A stretch of DNA of 62,669 nucleotides from Desulfobulbaceae bacterium (GCA_024637145.1 JAGXFQ010000006.1:1-62669); one strand, 5' to 3'; counted from the stretch's first letter, positions 36,378-48,357 are shown. Translations and numbers: made by a program. Notes: generated from the letters alone by a model not told the origin.

Positions 36378-38651
36378 TCACCTGCCGGGATAATGTAAGC
36401 CACTATCCAGCAAGTCCCGCACTGTCTGCCCCAGTTCTCGCACGGAAATAGGTTTCATCATATACGCCTGGATACCCAAGCCCTGAACCTCTTCTTTGGT
36501 GGTCAAGTCACTGAAGCCGCTGCACAGAATAACAGGCAGGTCTGGGCGGATAATCAGCGCCTTTCTGGCCAGTTGAACACCCGTGAGGTGGGGCATGGTC
36601 ATGTCCGTAATCAGTAGTTTAAAGAGCAGGGGGCTTGCCTCAAGGCGGGCCAGGGCCTCAAGGCTGTTGTTGAAAACAGTCACCTCATAGCCAAGACTCA
36701 GCAGGATGCTCTGTAACATGGTGGTGATCATCTTTTCATCATCCACCACCAGCAGGTGTTCCGTGCCAAGGGGGATGGGGATAAGACCATGAGTCTCAGG
36801 CAACGAGGGAGGCTCCGCTAGACTGGGGAGATAGACCTGAAAGTTCGTCCCTTTATTCAGCTCACTGTACACCGTGATATCCCCTTGATAACTCTTGACA
36901 ATTCCGTGGACCACAGCAAGACCGAGGCCGGTGCCTTCTCCCTTGTTTTTGGTGGTAAAGTAGGGATCAAAGATATGGGCCAGGTTTTTTTGCTTTATGC
37001 CGCAGCCGCTGTCACTGACTTCAAGCAAGAGATAGTTGCCCGCGGCAAGGTCAGAGCCGGGAATCTTGCTGTTCTCCTCAAGGGTAATTCGGCTCAAGCG
37101 TACTCCCAGCATGCCGCCGCTCTCCTGCATGGCTTGATAGGCGTTGGTGCAGAGATTCATGATGATCTGGTGGAACTGGGTGGGGTCGGCCAGAATGGTT
37201 CCACATGCCGCAGCGAATTCGGCGCGGATGGTAATGGTGGAAGGCAGTGAGACCTGGAGCAGCTTGAGGACCTCCTTCACTATCAGCTGCGGCTGCAGGG
37301 GCTTTTTTTCCTGGGGCGCATGGCGGCTGAAGATCAAGATCTGCTGTACGAGATCCTTGGCCCGCTCAGCAGCCCGGGAGATTTGTTGCAGATGGCCGGC
37401 CAGGGGATCGCTGTGGGCAAGGCTGGACAAAGCCAGCTCTGCATAACCGAGAATAGGCGTGAGAATGTTGTTGAAGTCATGGGCCACGCCGCCGGCCAGG
37501 GTGCCCATGGCCGCCATCTTTTCGGCGTGTCTGAGCCGCTCCTCCAGCTTGATCTGGGTCGTAATATCGCGGACGCTTTCAATGCCGGCGATGATCTTGC
37601 CATCCGCATCTTTCAGGGGGCTGGCGGTGACCTCCAGATGGATGATCCCCTTTGGTGTTGGCGCGCTGGTCACCTGGCGATGAACCTTGTCATCGGCAAA
37701 GGATTGCACCAGGAGGCAGCCTGCACAGATGGTGTCGCGGTGTTGATAGGCCTGGTAGCAGTATTCACCGGTGTGCAGGCCCTGTTTTTCTATGTGCACC
37801 TTGTTTTGATACAGGATCTTGAAGTCGCGATCCTGAACAGTGATGCCGTCGGTGAGGGTGGCCAGGAGGGACTTGAATTTATTTTTTTCATGGCGGAGCG
37901 CCCTGGTCTGGGCCTGGCGCTCGCTGATATCGCGGACCACCGAGATCAAAAAATTCTTGCCCTCGCGAAGAACATGGCTGGCGGTTATCTCCACCGGGAA
38001 GCGGCTGCCATCCTTGCGAATATGCTCACTTTCCAAGATCAGGCCTTGCTGGCGGACCCGGGCCACATGGTGCGACCAGGCGGCTATGTCCGCCAAATCC
38101 CCTGAGATATCGATGACCCTGAGGGCCAGAAGTTCAGCGACGCTGTAGCCCAGGTTCGAACAGGCCTTGTGGTTAACGTAGATGAAGGCGCTGGTGTCGG
38201 CATCAATGATGAAGATGGCGTCATTGCTCTGGTTGATAAGGGTCGATAACAGGGCGAGCTCTTCCCGGGCCAGGTACTCTTCCGTGATGTCCACGATCAG
38301 GGACTGTCTGGAAAGGGTGCCATCGCCATTGGTGATCATGCTATTGGTGATATTATACCAGCGCTCATCCTTGGGGCTTTTCATCTGCCACTGGCAGCTT
38401 TTTTGGTCGCTGAACAATTGGTCATTGCGACACCAGGGGCAGACATCTTCTTGGTCATGCAGGACTTTGTAGCAGAATTCGCCGGTGGCGTCATAACCGG
38501 TACGTTCCTGTAGTTTAGTGTTCATATACTGCAGGCGATAATCCTGACTGCAGATATAAATAAAGCCGTCAAAGGCCAGGATCAGGGCGTTAAGGTCCGG
38601 AGTGCGCGGCAGAACACCGCTCTTTTGGGGTGGATCAGCGAGGGAGGACAT
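36378..38651 (-). CDS. PAS-domain hybrid sensor histidine kinase with receiver domain
   Basis: A 757-residue cytoplasmic kinase without transmembrane helices. Three PAS domains (about 12-125, 130-255 and 260-380) are followed by HisKA with the phospho-accepting histidine in GGVAHDFNNILTPILGYAEL, and an HATPase domain (N-box ending NLCTNAYQA, DSGCGI, GTGLGLAVVHGI). A C-terminal receiver has its phospho-aspartate in LLITDMTMPHLTG. PAS1 and PAS3 each carry the same cysteine pattern, C-x10-C-x2-C (CYKVLHDQEDVCPWC and CYQAYQHRDTICAGC), which suggests metal, Fe-S or redox sensing. The start ATG 38651 was chosen because PAS1 follows directly; in-frame starts exist up to 38918. No output regulator is adjacent. 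Confidence 0.9.
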   Translation of the reverse strand: MSSLADPPQKSGVLPRTPDLNALILAFDGFIYICSQDYRLQYMNTKLQERTGYDATGEFCYKVLHDQEDVCPWCRNDQLFSDQKSCQWQMKSPKDERWYNITNSMITNGDGTLSRQSLIVDITEEYLAREELALLSTLINQSNDAIFIIDADTSAFIYVNHKACSNLGYSVAELLALRVIDISGDLADIAAWSHHVARVRQQGLILESEHIRKDGSRFPVEITASHVLREGKNFLISVVRDISERQAQTRALRHEKNKFKSLLATLTDGITVQDRDFKILYQNKVHIEKQGLHTGEYCYQAYQHRDTICAGCLLVQSFADDKVHRQVTSAPTPKGIIHLEVTASPLKDADGKIIAGIESVRDITTQIKLEERLRHAEKMAAMGTLAGGVAHDFNNILTPILGYAELALSSLAHSDPLAGHLQQISRAAERAKDLVQQILIFSRHAPQEKKPLQPQLIVKEVLKLLQVSLPSTITIRAEFAAACGTILADPTQFHQIIMNLCTNAYQAMQESGGMLGVRLSRITLEENSKIPGSDLAAGNYLLLEVSDSGCGIKQKNLAHIFDPYFTTKNKGEGTGLGLAVVHGIVKSYQGDITVYSELNKGTNFQVYLPSLAEPPSLPETHGLIPIPLGTEHLLVVDDEKMITTMLQSILLSLGYEVTVFNNSLEALARLEASPLLFKLLITDMTMPHLTGVQLARKALIIRPDLPVILCSGFSDLTTKEEVQGLGIQAYMMKPISVRELGQTVRDLLDSGLHYPGR

Positions 38652-38937
38652 CTCTTCTTTTTGTACCTTTTTAAAAAAAATCGGACACTGTTGCTGGCTG
38701 GCATGGGGGCCCAACAGCCGGCAGAATTTGTTTCTTTGGCCTCCGCTTCGCCTTAGATCTGGGAGGGAGACCCCTTTTTTCATCGATAACATGTAATGGG
38801 TATTTTGTTTTTGTGCCCCCTTTTTTCTGTGGCATTTTGTCACCTGTGCCGGCAGCGGAAAAAATGTGGCAGGGGTATCTTCCCGGAGTTGTTTTTTTGA
38901 AAGCAAACCTGCTACCATGAACCTGACCGGTAAATGA

Positions 38938-40823
<1,886 letters not shown>

Positions 40824-40831
<8 letters not shown>

Positions 40832-41162
40832 AGAGCAGAAAAAGGAGAACGACCAGGGTGGCTCAGCCTTCAGCAGGCTGATCGGCGCCAAGGCGGCGCG
40901 CAAGCTCAGGAGACAGCGGCATGGGAAAGATACCGTCTGGTTCGGCCTGGGCATGATGGGGTTGATCGGCTGGTCAGTGGCCATTCCCACCCTGCTCGGT
41001 GCAGCGCTTGGTCTCTGGTTGGACAGCCGCTACCCAGGCAGCCGCTCCTGGACGCTGGCCCTGTTGGTGGCGGGTTTGACCCTGGGCTGCTTCAATGCCT
41101 GGCGCTGGTTGACCAAGGAAGACCTGGCCATGCGGCAGGAAAGGGAGGAGAAGGATGAATGA
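40824..41162 (+). CDS. atpQ: N-type ATPase accessory subunit AtpQ (AtpI-like)
   Basis: A 112-residue membrane protein. The charged N-terminus (residues 1-35) is followed by two transmembrane helices, FGLGMMGLIGWSVAIPTLLGAALGLWLD and WTLALLVAGLTLGCFNAW, joined by a SRYPGSRS turn. This is the AtpI/AtpQ pattern, thought to help assemble the c-ring or carry Mg2+/Ca2+. It overlaps the atpC stop by 8 bp and atpR by 8 bp. Confidence 0.85.
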
Positions 41163-41469
41163 GATTACGGGTCTGGTCATGGCGGGGCTGGCGGGCCTTC
41201 TGCTGGGGATGATTTTTTTCGGCGGCCTGTGGTGGACGGTTGGCAGAGGGGTTACCTCCAGCCGGCCGGCGGCCTGGTTTCTGGGCAGTATGGTGGTGCG
41301 GACGACCTTGGTCCTGGCCGGCTTTTATTTTGTTGCCAACGGCCACTGGCAAAGAATGGTGCTCTGTCTCTTGGGCTTTGCCCTGGCCCGGCTCGGGGTG
41401 ACCCGCTTCAGCCGCATCAAGGAAAAGCCAGCGGCACCAAGCAGGACCTGCCGCGGAGCCCAGCCATGA
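41155..41469 (+). CDS. atpR: N-type ATPase accessory subunit AtpR
   Basis: A 104-residue protein with three predicted transmembrane helices (GLVMAGLAGLLLGMIFFGGLWW, AWFLGSMVVRTTLVLAGFYFVA and MVLCLLGFALARLGV). The conserved arginine in VVRTTLV is typical of AtpR, which is found only in N-type operons. Its role is unproven, with assembly or regulation of Fo proposed. It overlaps atpQ by 8 bp and atpB by 4 bp (ATGA). Confidence 0.88.
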   Translation: MNEITGLVMAGLAGLLLGMIFFGGLWWTVGRGVTSSRPAAWFLGSMVVRTTLVLAGFYFVANGHWQRMVLCLLGFALARLGVTRFSRIKEKPAAPSRTCRGAQP

Positions 41470-42161
41470 ATCTCAGCCCTGACCAGATCATCTATTGGCA
41501 GCAGGGCTTTCTCAGCCTCAACGCCACCATTGTCTTTACCTGGGCCCTGATGCTGCTGCTCGCTGTGGGTGCAAGATTCATTACCCGCAATCTCTCTACG
41601 GACCTGGAGCGCTCCCGCTGGCAGAATCTTCTCGAAACCATCGTCACCACTATTGTCCAACAGATTGAAGAGGTGGGGCTGAGTCAACCGCGCCGATATC
41701 TCCCCTTTCTGGGCACCCTCTTTCTCTTTATCACCGCCGCCAACCTCTGCATGATCATTCCCGGCTACGAGCCCCCCACCGGCTCCCTCTCCACCACGGC
41801 GGCGCTGGCCCTCTGCGTATTTGTGGCAGTGCCTCTTTTCGGCATCCAGGAACAGGGTGTCATCGGTTATTTCAAGTCCTACGCTAAGCCCACCATGTTC
41901 ATGCTGCCGTTTAACATTATCAGCGAGATCTCCCGCACCCTGGCCCTGGCGGTGCGTCTCTTTGGGAATATAATGAGCGGGTCCATGATCGCCGCCATTC
42001 TGCTGAGCATCACCCCCTTTTTCTTTCCCATCATCATGGAGGCCCTGGGGCTGCTCACCGGCATGGTGCAGGCATATATCTTCACCATTCTGGCCACGGT
42101 TTATATCGCGGCTGCTACCCGGGTGCGTGTATCCAGGTCAACAGACGAGGCAAAAGAGTGA
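41466..42161 (+). CDS. atpB: N-type ATPase subunit a
   Basis: A 231-residue Fo subunit a with five to six transmembrane helices. The essential arginine lies in ISEISRTLALAVRLFGNIMSG (the stator arginine facing the c-ring is in LALAVRLFGN). MVQAYIFTILATVYIAAAT is the last helix with the conserved Q-A-xIF pattern. It forms the ion half-channels. Start ATG 41466 in an ATGA overlap with atpR. Confidence 0.94.
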   Translation: MNLSPDQIIYWQQGFLSLNATIVFTWALMLLLAVGARFITRNLSTDLERSRWQNLLETIVTTIVQQIEEVGLSQPRRYLPFLGTLFLFITAANLCMIIPGYEPPTGSLSTTAALALCVFVAVPLFGIQEQGVIGYFKSYAKPTMFMLPFNIISEISRTLALAVRLFGNIMSGSMIAAILLSITPFFFPIIMEALGLLTGMVQAYIFTILATVYIAAATRVRVSRSTDEAKE

Positions 42162-42192
42162 AGCATGAACGACAACAGATAAAGGAGGGAGT

Positions 42193-42474
42193 ATGGACAG
42201 CATGACCTATATTGCAGTGGCATCCATTATCATCGCCGGTCTCACCACCGGTATCGGCTGTATTGGGCCGGCCCTGGGCGAGGGCCGCGCCGTCGCCACA
42301 GCCTTGAGTTCGCTGGCCCAGCAGCCAGATGCCTCCGCCACTCTTACCCGGACGCTCTTCGTGGGCCTGGCGATGATTGAGTCCACCGCCATTTACTGTT
42401 TCGTGATCTCCATGATTCTCCTCTTCGCCAATCCATTTTGGAACCATGTTATCAGCCAGACAGCAGGACAGTAG
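42193..42474 (+). CDS. atpE: N-type ATPase subunit c (rotor ring)
   Basis: A 93-residue hairpin of two helices joined by a polar loop (SLAQQPDAS). Helix 2 carries the ion-binding glutamate E63 in the MIESTAIY motif, with S64, T65 and Y68 in the positions of known Na+ ligands. Helix 1 has a second carboxylate, E30, in GPALGEGRAVA, where Na+ synthases usually have Gln. Two glutamates plus the S-T-Y ligands are the N-type hallmark. Na+ coupling is possible, but ion specificity in this family is disputed. AAAGGAGGGAGT precedes the ATG. Confidence 0.93.
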   Translation: MDSMTYIAVASIIIAGLTTGIGCIGPALGEGRAVATALSSLAQQPDASATLTRTLFVGLAMIESTAIYCFVISMILLFANPFWNHVISQTAGQ

Positions 42475-42476
42475 CC

Positions 42477-43277
42477 ATGTTAATCGATTGGTTCACCATC
42501 AGTGCCCAGGTCCTCAATTTTCTCATCCTGGTGTGGCTTCTGAAGCGGTTCCTCTACAGGCCTATTCTGGACGCCCTTGATGCGCGGGAGAAAAGGGTGG
42601 CCGCCAAGTGGGCGGAGGCGGAGGCCAAAGAGGAGCAAGCCCGCCAGGAACGCAACGCCTTTCAGGAGAAGAACCAGGCGTTTGCCAAAGAGCGGGCCGG
42701 CCTTTGGCGGGAAGCCACCGAGGAGGTGCAGGCTGAACGGCAGCGGCTCCTGGAAGAAGCGCGGCAGGACGCCATGACCCTGCGGCAACAACAGGGAAAA
42801 GCGGTGCGAGAAGAAGAGCGCTCCCTCTATGAATCCATCAGCCGCCGCACCCGCCAGGAAGTTTTTGCCATTGCCAGGAAGGCGCTGGCTGATCTCGCGG
42901 GCGCCACTCTGGAAGAGCGGCTGGTTGAGGTCTTTATCCGGCGGCTGGGGGCCTTAAAGGAGAAGGAAAAGGGGGCGCTGCTTTCGGTGCTCAAGGAGTC
43001 ATCTGCCCCGCTGCTGGTGCGTACCACCGTTGAGCTGTCAGCGGCTCAGGCCGAGGCCACGGCCGAGGCGATCAAGGAAATCCTGGGCCGGGAACGGCAG
43101 GTGCGCTTTGAGACCGCGCCGGACCTGATCAGCGGTATTGAACTTGCCGCCAATGGGCAAAAGGTGGCCTGGAGCATTGCCGAATATCTGGCCTCCCTGG
43201 AACAGGAACTTGCCGAACTTCTGCAAGAGAAGGCCCAACCGACCGGCCGGGCAGAAAGTCAGGCTTCAGCGCCCTGA
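42477..43277 (+). CDS. atpF: N-type ATPase subunit b with delta-like C-terminal domain
   Basis: A 266-residue protein. It has one N-terminal membrane helix (LIDWFTISAQVLNFLILVWLL), a long Glu/Arg/Gln coiled coil (~30-130), and a C-terminal part (~150-240) that replaces subunit delta. There is no separate atpH in the operon, as expected for N-type ATPases. It is the peripheral stalk. The ATG lies 2 bp after the atpE stop. Confidence 0.9.
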   Translation: MLIDWFTISAQVLNFLILVWLLKRFLYRPILDALDAREKRVAAKWAEAEAKEEQARQERNAFQEKNQAFAKERAGLWREATEEVQAERQRLLEEARQDAMTLRQQQGKAVREEERSLYESISRRTRQEVFAIARKALADLAGATLEERLVEVFIRRLGALKEKEKGALLSVLKESSAPLLVRTTVELSAAQAEATAEAIKEILGRERQVRFETAPDLISGIELAANGQKVAWSIAEYLASLEQELAELLQEKAQPTGRAESQASAP

Positions 43278-43370
43278 GGTCTGGCTTTCTGCCCGGGTGC
43301 CCCTGTTCTTTATCATTTCGGGGAGACTCATAGTCCGCCGTTTTTCAACATCAGCGTCCACCAAGAGCCC

Positions 43371-44906
43371 ATGAACAACAACCCCGAAAGTCTCCAAAAT
43401 CTCTTCGACACCACCTTTGCCGAGATACATCAGGTGCGGGAAGCATTCACCCCGTCCCTGGCGCCCCGGGAGGTGGGAACCATCATCAGTGTGGATACCG
43501 GTATTGCCCGGGTTGCCGGCCTGCCGGGGGTCGGTTTTGAGGAGTTGCTAAAGTTTCCGGGTGAGGTGTACGGCATTGCCTTTAATATCGACGAGGATGC
43601 TGTCGGCGTGGTGCTGCTTGGTGAATACCGCCTCCTCCATACGGGCGATGAGGTAGAACGCACCGGCCGGGTCATGGATGTGGCCGTGGGAGATGGTTTG
43701 CTGGGGCGGGTCATCGACCCCCTCGGCCGGGCCCTGGACAATAAAGGGCCCGTGCCCTACAGCCAGAGGTTGCCCATAGAACGGGAGGCCCCTGCCATCA
43801 TGGATCGTGCTCCGGTGACCCGGCCCCTGCAGAGCGGTATCAAGGTTATCGATGCTCTGATTCCCATTGGCCGCGGCCAGCGGGAATTGATTTTGGGCGA
43901 CAGGCAGACCGGCAAGAGCGCCATTGCCATGGATACCATTTTGAACCAGCGCGGCAAGGATGTGATCTGCGTCTATTGCGCCATCGGCCAGCGGTCTTCC
44001 GCCGTGGCCAAGGTGGTGGCCAATCTCCGGGAAAAGGAGGCCCTGGAGTATACCGTCGTTGTGGTGAGCGAAGGCAATGATCCACCCGGCCTCACCTATA
44101 TCGCGCCCTACGTGGCCACCAGCATTGCCGAGCATTTCATGGAGCAGGGCCGTGATGTGCTCATCGTCTATGACGATCTCACCCACCATGCCCGCTCCTA
44201 TCGGGAACTTTCCCTGCTGCTCCGCCGCCCTCCCGGCCGGGAGGCCTTTCCCGGCGACATTTTCTATATCCATTCGCGGCTCCTGGAGCGGGCCACCCAT
44301 CTGCGCGAAGAACTTGGGGGCGGTTCACTTACCGCCTTGCCCATTATTGAAACCGAGGCCCAGAACATATCGGCCTACATTCCAACGAATCTTATTTCTA
44401 TTACCGATGGCCAGATTTACCTGTCGCCGAATCTGTTTGAGCTGGGGGTCTTGCCCGCTGTTGATGTGGGTAAATCCGTATCGAGGGTGGGAGGTAAGGC
44501 GCAATTGGCGGCTTATCAGGCCGTGGCCGGCTCCCTAAAGCTTGCCTATTCGCAGTTTGAAGAGCTGGAGAATTTTGCCAAGTTCGGGGCGCGACTTGAC
44601 GAAGAGACCCGGAAAACCATCCAGCATGGCCGGCGCATCCGCGCCTCGCTCAAGCAGCCGGAGTTCTCCCCCATCTCTGTGCCTGAACAGATCATCGTGC
44701 TGCTGGCTCTCATGGAGGGGCTCCTGGATAATGTGGAGCTCGACAAGATGGCAGAGGCCGAAGACGCCCTGCGCCGCTCTGCCGGGGAATTGCCGGAGGA
44801 CGTGGTGGCGCGGTTTTTCACAGCGAATAAATTGGCGGCTGAGGATCGCCAGCTGGTGCTGGAGAGGGCGGGCAAGGCCCTGGAGCCTTGGCAGGGGGAA
44901 GCATGA
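43371..44906 (+). CDS. atpA: N-type ATPase subunit alpha
   Basis: A 511-residue F1 alpha subunit with a nucleotide-binding P-loop [14 protein letters not shown] (the non-catalytic Q-TGKS form), [16 protein letters not shown] just before it, and the arginine-finger region ISVGGKxx-like SRVGGKAQ. It alternates with beta in the hexamer. It starts 93 bp after atpF, the only real gap in the operon, and overlaps atpG by 4 bp. Confidence 0.95.
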   Translation: MNNNPESLQNLFDTTFAEIHQVREAFTPSLAPREVGTIISVDTGIARVAGLPGVGFEELLKFPGEVYGIAFNIDEDAVGVVLLGEYRLLHTGDEVERTGRVMDVAVGDGLLGRVIDPLGRALDNKGPVPYSQRLPIEREAPAIMDRAPVTRPLQSGIKVIDALIPIGRGQRELILGDRQTGKSAIAMDTILNQRGKDVICVYCAIGQRSSAVAKVVANLREKEALEYTVVVVSEGNDPPGLTYIAPYVATSIAEHFMEQGRDVLIVYDDLTHHARSYRELSLLLRRPPGREAFPGDIFYIHSRLLERATHLREELGGGSLTALPIIETEAQNISAYIPTNLISITDGQIYLSPNLFELGVLPAVDVGKSVSRVGGKAQLAAYQAVAGSLKLAYSQFEELENFAKFGARLDEETRKTIQHGRRIRASLKQPEFSPISVPEQIIVLLALMEGLLDNVELDKMAEAEDALRRSAGELPEDVVARFFTANKLAAEDRQLVLERAGKALEPWQGEA

Positions 44907-45793
44907 GCGAGACCCTGGGGAATTTGCAGCGCAAGATGCAGAGTGCCGAAAAGCTCCAGGCCGTGGTGCGAACCATGAAGGCCCTGGCCGCCTCCAACAT
45001 AGGCCAGTACGAAAGAGCGGTTCAGGCCCTGGCTGATTATGACCGCACTGTGGAGCTGGGATTGATTGCCTTTTTTGGGGGGCAGGGAGTGGCTGGGGGC
45101 GCGGCCCCCTCAGAACCACGGCAGAAGAGGGCGGTGGGGGTGGTGGTCTTTGGCTCCGACCAGGGGCTGGTGGGCAAATTCAATGAAGCGCTGGTGGATT
45201 TTACGGGAGAGGCCTTGGGGGCGCTGGCCGGGGAGAAAAAGGTGTGGGCGGTGGGCGAGCGGCTGCACCTGCGGCTGGAGGATGCCGGGCTGCCGCCGGC
45301 AGGAGGCTTTATAGTGCCCAATTCCGTCACGGCAATCACCCCGCTGGTGGCAGAAATTCTCACTACTCTGGAGAGGCAGCGCCGCCACGGTGAGATCGAC
45401 CATGTTTACCTCTTTTACAACCGCCCCCAGGCCCAGAATCTTTATGATCAAGTCAGCCAGCGCTTGCTGCCCCTGGACGACAAATGGCGTCGCGAGCTCA
45501 GTGAAGGCCGCTGGCCCACCGGCAACCTGCCTCAGTTTCTGGTGGAGAGGGAAAGGACCCTGGCGGCGCTCATCCGCGAATATCTTTTTATCTCCCTGTT
45601 CAAGGCCTGTGCCGAATCCTTGGCCAGCGAAAACGCCAGCCGCCTGGCGGCCATGCAGCGCGCTGAAAAAAATATCGAAGAACTGCTGGAGGAGCTGGGC
45701 GGCACCTTTCATCGTCTGCGGCAGAGCGGCATTGATGAAGAACTCTTTGATGTCATCTCCGGTTACGAATCGCTGGGTGTCAGGAAGAACTGA
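44903..45793 (+). CDS. atpG: N-type ATPase subunit gamma
   Basis: A 296-residue central stalk. The N-terminal helix [20 protein letters not shown] and the C-terminal helix region around [20 protein letters not shown] (the long coiled coil inserting into the hexamer) enclose a Rossmann-like middle ([16 protein letters not shown], close to the GSDRGLCG-type loop). It is divergent in sequence, as usual for N-type gamma. ATG 44903 has an AGGGGGAA site and overlaps atpA as ATGA. It ends the operon. Confidence 0.9.
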   Translation: MSETLGNLQRKMQSAEKLQAVVRTMKALAASNIGQYERAVQALADYDRTVELGLIAFFGGQGVAGGAAPSEPRQKRAVGVVVFGSDQGLVGKFNEALVDFTGEALGALAGEKKVWAVGERLHLRLEDAGLPPAGGFIVPNSVTAITPLVAEILTTLERQRRHGEIDHVYLFYNRPQAQNLYDQVSQRLLPLDDKWRRELSEGRWPTGNLPQFLVERERTLAALIREYLFISLFKACAESLASENASRLAAMQRAEKNIEELLEELGGTFHRLRQSGIDEELFDVISGYESLGVRKN

Positions 45794-45904
45794 TAGCCAT
45801 TTTGTTCCAGCATTTTTTACGGGAAAAATCTTGCTGCCGTCACCTAACTTCTGGGTAAGAGGGCTTGTGGCCTGGAGGCAGCGCAACCGAAAAGGAGATA
45901 AGAG

Positions 45905-46018
45905 ATGAATCAAATGAGCAGCTGGGCAGGGAGTGAAGGAGTGGGGATGTGGATGCCCATCGGCGTATTGGTGGTGGTTCTGTTGATCTTCTTGGTTATC
46001 AAGGTGTCCAGAAAATAA
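45905..46018 (+). CDS. Single-TM 37-residue small membrane protein
   Basis: ATG 45905 opens MNQMSSWAGSEGVGMWMPIG followed by one hydrophobic helix (VLVVVLLIFLVIKVSRK) with a basic cytoplasmic end. A strong AAAAGGAGA ribosome-binding site lies 5-6 bases upstream. It sits between atpG and trkH on the same strand. No family is assigned. It could be a small regulator of either membrane machine. The good start signal and ideal transmembrane layout make it more than a chance frame. Confidence 0.6.
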   Translation: MNQMSSWAGSEGVGMWMPIGVLVVVLLIFLVIKVSRK

Positions 46019-46210
46019 GAATATGGAGGCGCTGGCCTCCCGGTATCCGGAGGCCTTTTCGGGGCATCCGGCATCTGGAACATACAGGGCTGCTGAGCAG
46101 AAAGGCCATCCTGGCGGTGACGGGATTCCCGCCAGGAAAAAACATCTTTGGCAAAGGAGCTGCTGAGGCGGGCACCCTTCTCCCTGATCAAAAAGTGACG
46201 GGCGTTTTTT

Positions 46211-47674
46211 ATGGCTAAACAGGCAACAGAACTCCGGTACACGGTGCGCCTTCGGGTGGTTTTCAACTACTTCGGCCAATTCTGCCTGGTGCTTGCCGCC
46301 CTGACCCTGGTGCCGCTACTGATGTCGCTGCTCTTGGGCGACACTGCCATCAGCCTGCGCTATGGCCTGGTGACCAGCGGCCTCGCCATTCTGGGGGCCG
46401 GCCTGGCCCGGTTGCGCACCCCGGCCATGGTGCAGAGCAATGAAGCCATGGTCTTGGTGGCGCTGATCTTTCTCTTTACGCCTCTGGTGATGTCCTATCC
46501 GATGATGGCAACGGGAATGGCTTTCGGGGATGCCTTGTTCGAGGCCATCTCTGGCGTGACCACCACCGGACTGAGTACCAAAACGACCCTGGTGGCTGCG
46601 CCGCCCTCCTATCTTTTTGGCCGCGCCTGGATGCAGTGGTACGGCGGCCTGGGCATTGTCGTCTTCTCCCTGGCCCTGGTTGTGCAACCGGGGTTGATGG
46701 CCAAGGGGCTGACGGCCGCCGATACAGAGCACGATGATTTGGTGGGTGGCACCCGCACCCACGCCCGTCTGGTCCTCAAGGTCTATGGCGCCTTGACCAT
46801 CCTGGGCATCCTTGGCGCCTGGTTAACGGGGATGGGGACGCTGGACGGCATCCTTTATACCTTGGCAGCGGTCTCCACCGGGGGGTTTGCTCCCCACGAC
46901 AGCAGTCTCGGGGCCCTGGGCTGGCCTGCCCAGGTGTGGATTACCCTGCTCTGTCTCAGCGGCGCCATCCCCCTGCTCTTTTATTATCGAAAAGTCAGGA
47001 CCACTCGTCACAGTGCCGTGGAATCTCTGCAGCTCCGGGCCGTTGTTGTCGCCTCTTTTGGTGTTTTTCTGGCAGTGGGGGGCACCATGTCCCTTCGGGG
47101 AGATATGGCCTGGCCGCAAATCCTCCACCACGCGCCCTTACTGGCTGTTTCGGCGCAGACAACCGCTGGTTTTTCCTCCATATCGTGTGGTGAGCTTGAT
47201 GCAGGCTCCAAGCTGGTTCTGATCTTCTCCATGCTGGTGGGGGGCGGCATGGGCTCCACGGCCGGCGGCTTCAAGCTGTTGCGGTTGTTGATCGTCCTCA
47301 GCGTCTTTAGGCTGGTGCTGCTGCGCACCTGTCTGCCCAGACATGCTGTTATCGAACCCCGCCTGGCCGGTCGCCGTCTGCAGGAGGGCGAGATCCATGC
47401 GGCCCTGCTGCTTATCCTGCTTTTTATGGCGGTTGTCGCCCTCTCCTGGCTCTTCTTTGTGGCCATGGGCTACGATCCCCTTGATTCCTTATTTGAAGTG
47501 GTTTCGGCCACCGGCACGGTGGGGCTCTCCGTGGGGTTGAGCCGGGAAACCTTGCCCTCCTTGCTCAAGTCGGTGTTATGCCTTGATATGCTGATGGGGA
47601 GACTGGAAATTATCGCCTGGTTGGTGCTGCTCTATCCCGGCGCCTGGTTTGGTAGAAGAATGGAGGGAATATGA
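46211..47674 (+). CDS. trkH: Potassium uptake protein TrkH/KtrB
   Basis: A 487-residue K+ translocating subunit with four MPM repeats. The selectivity-filter loops are visible as SGVTTTGLST, AVSTGGFAPHD, SAQTTAGFSSI and SATGTVGLSVG, each with the filter glycine. TM helices are regular, and the intramembrane Gly-rich gate near GGGMGSTAGGFK follows loop 3. It imports K+ in concert with the NAD-binding gate TrkA, whose gene overlaps by 4 bp (ATGA). It may also be co-transcribed with the preceding ATPase. Confidence 0.95.
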   Translation: MAKQATELRYTVRLRVVFNYFGQFCLVLAALTLVPLLMSLLLGDTAISLRYGLVTSGLAILGAGLARLRTPAMVQSNEAMVLVALIFLFTPLVMSYPMMATGMAFGDALFEAISGVTTTGLSTKTTLVAAPPSYLFGRAWMQWYGGLGIVVFSLALVVQPGLMAKGLTAADTEHDDLVGGTRTHARLVLKVYGALTILGILGAWLTGMGTLDGILYTLAAVSTGGFAPHDSSLGALGWPAQVWITLLCLSGAIPLLFYYRKVRTTRHSAVESLQLRAVVVASFGVFLAVGGTMSLRGDMAWPQILHHAPLLAVSAQTTAGFSSISCGELDAGSKLVLIFSMLVGGGMGSTAGGFKLLRLLIVLSVFRLVLLRTCLPRHAVIEPRLAGRRLQEGEIHAALLLILLFMAVVALSWLFFVAMGYDPLDSLFEVVSATGTVGLSVGLSRETLPSLLKSVLCLDMLMGRLEIIAWLVLLYPGAWFGRRMEGI

Positions 47675-48357
47675 GAACAGTATTTGTCGGTGCCGCAAAT
47701 TTGAGCATTGAAACGGCCAAGGCCCTCATCAAAAAGGGGCACCAGGTCATCATCATTGAGACCAACAAGGAGAAGATCGATGAATTGTCGGCAGAGATGG
47801 ATTGCAGCTTTCTGCATGGCGATGGCAGTCAGCCCAATCTCCTGCGGGAGGTCAATCCTGCTCAGACTGACTTCCTGTTCTGCCTCACCAATAGCGATCA
47901 GGCCAATGTCATTGCCAGCCTGGTGGGTCGTTCCCTGGGCTTCAAACGCATCGTGACCAGCATCGGCGATTCGCAGTTCGAGGGTATCTGCCATGAGCTG
48001 GGCCTGACGGACACCATTATCCCCTCTCGCACCATAAGCCGTTATCTGGAAGGGCTGGTGGGCGGTGGCGAATACATTGAATTGTCGACAGTGATCAAGG
48101 GTGAGGCCCGCTTTTTCACCATGATTGCCAAAGAGGAAGAGGCAGCGTCGGTCAAGGATCTGGACTTGCCCCAAGATGCCAAGGTCATCTGCTATTACCG
48201 GGATGGCAAGTTTCATCATGCTGAGGAAGAAACCACTTTTCGCAAAGGCGATGAGATCGTCATTCTCACCCACAGTAAAAACATGCCGGCCCTCCAGAAG
48301 CGCTGGCGACTAAAAGCTGAACCTGGGGAGCCTGAAGGTATGGAGTTGCCGGAGTGA
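47671..48357 (+). CDS. trkA: Trk system NAD-binding regulatory protein TrkA
   Basis: A 228-residue RCK protein with one TrkA_N domain (MRTVFVGAANLSIETAKAL is a variant Rossmann loop, then HQVIIIETN and FLHGDGSQPNLLREV) and one TrkA_C domain (residues ~140-215, ending GDEIVILTHSKNM). The GAANLS loop departs from the usual GxGxxG, so nucleotide affinity may differ. It gates TrkH. It overlaps trkH by ATGA and is followed by a terminator. Confidence 0.93.
   Translation: MRTVFVGAANLSIETAKALIKKGHQVIIIETNKEKIDELSAEMDCSFLHGDGSQPNLLREVNPAQTDFLFCLTNSDQANVIASLVGRSLGFKRIVTSIGDSQFEGICHELGLTDTIIPSRTISRYLEGLVGGGEYIELSTVIKGEARFFTMIAKEEEAASVKDLDLPQDAKVICYYRDGKFHHAEEETTFRKGDEIVILTHSKNMPALQKRWRLKAEPGEPEGMELPE

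Noticed and set aside
45110..46279. 389-codon minus-strand frame opposite atpG
   Set aside because: It spans a gene boundary, lacks any domain, and overlaps clear plus-strand genes with ribosome-binding sites.
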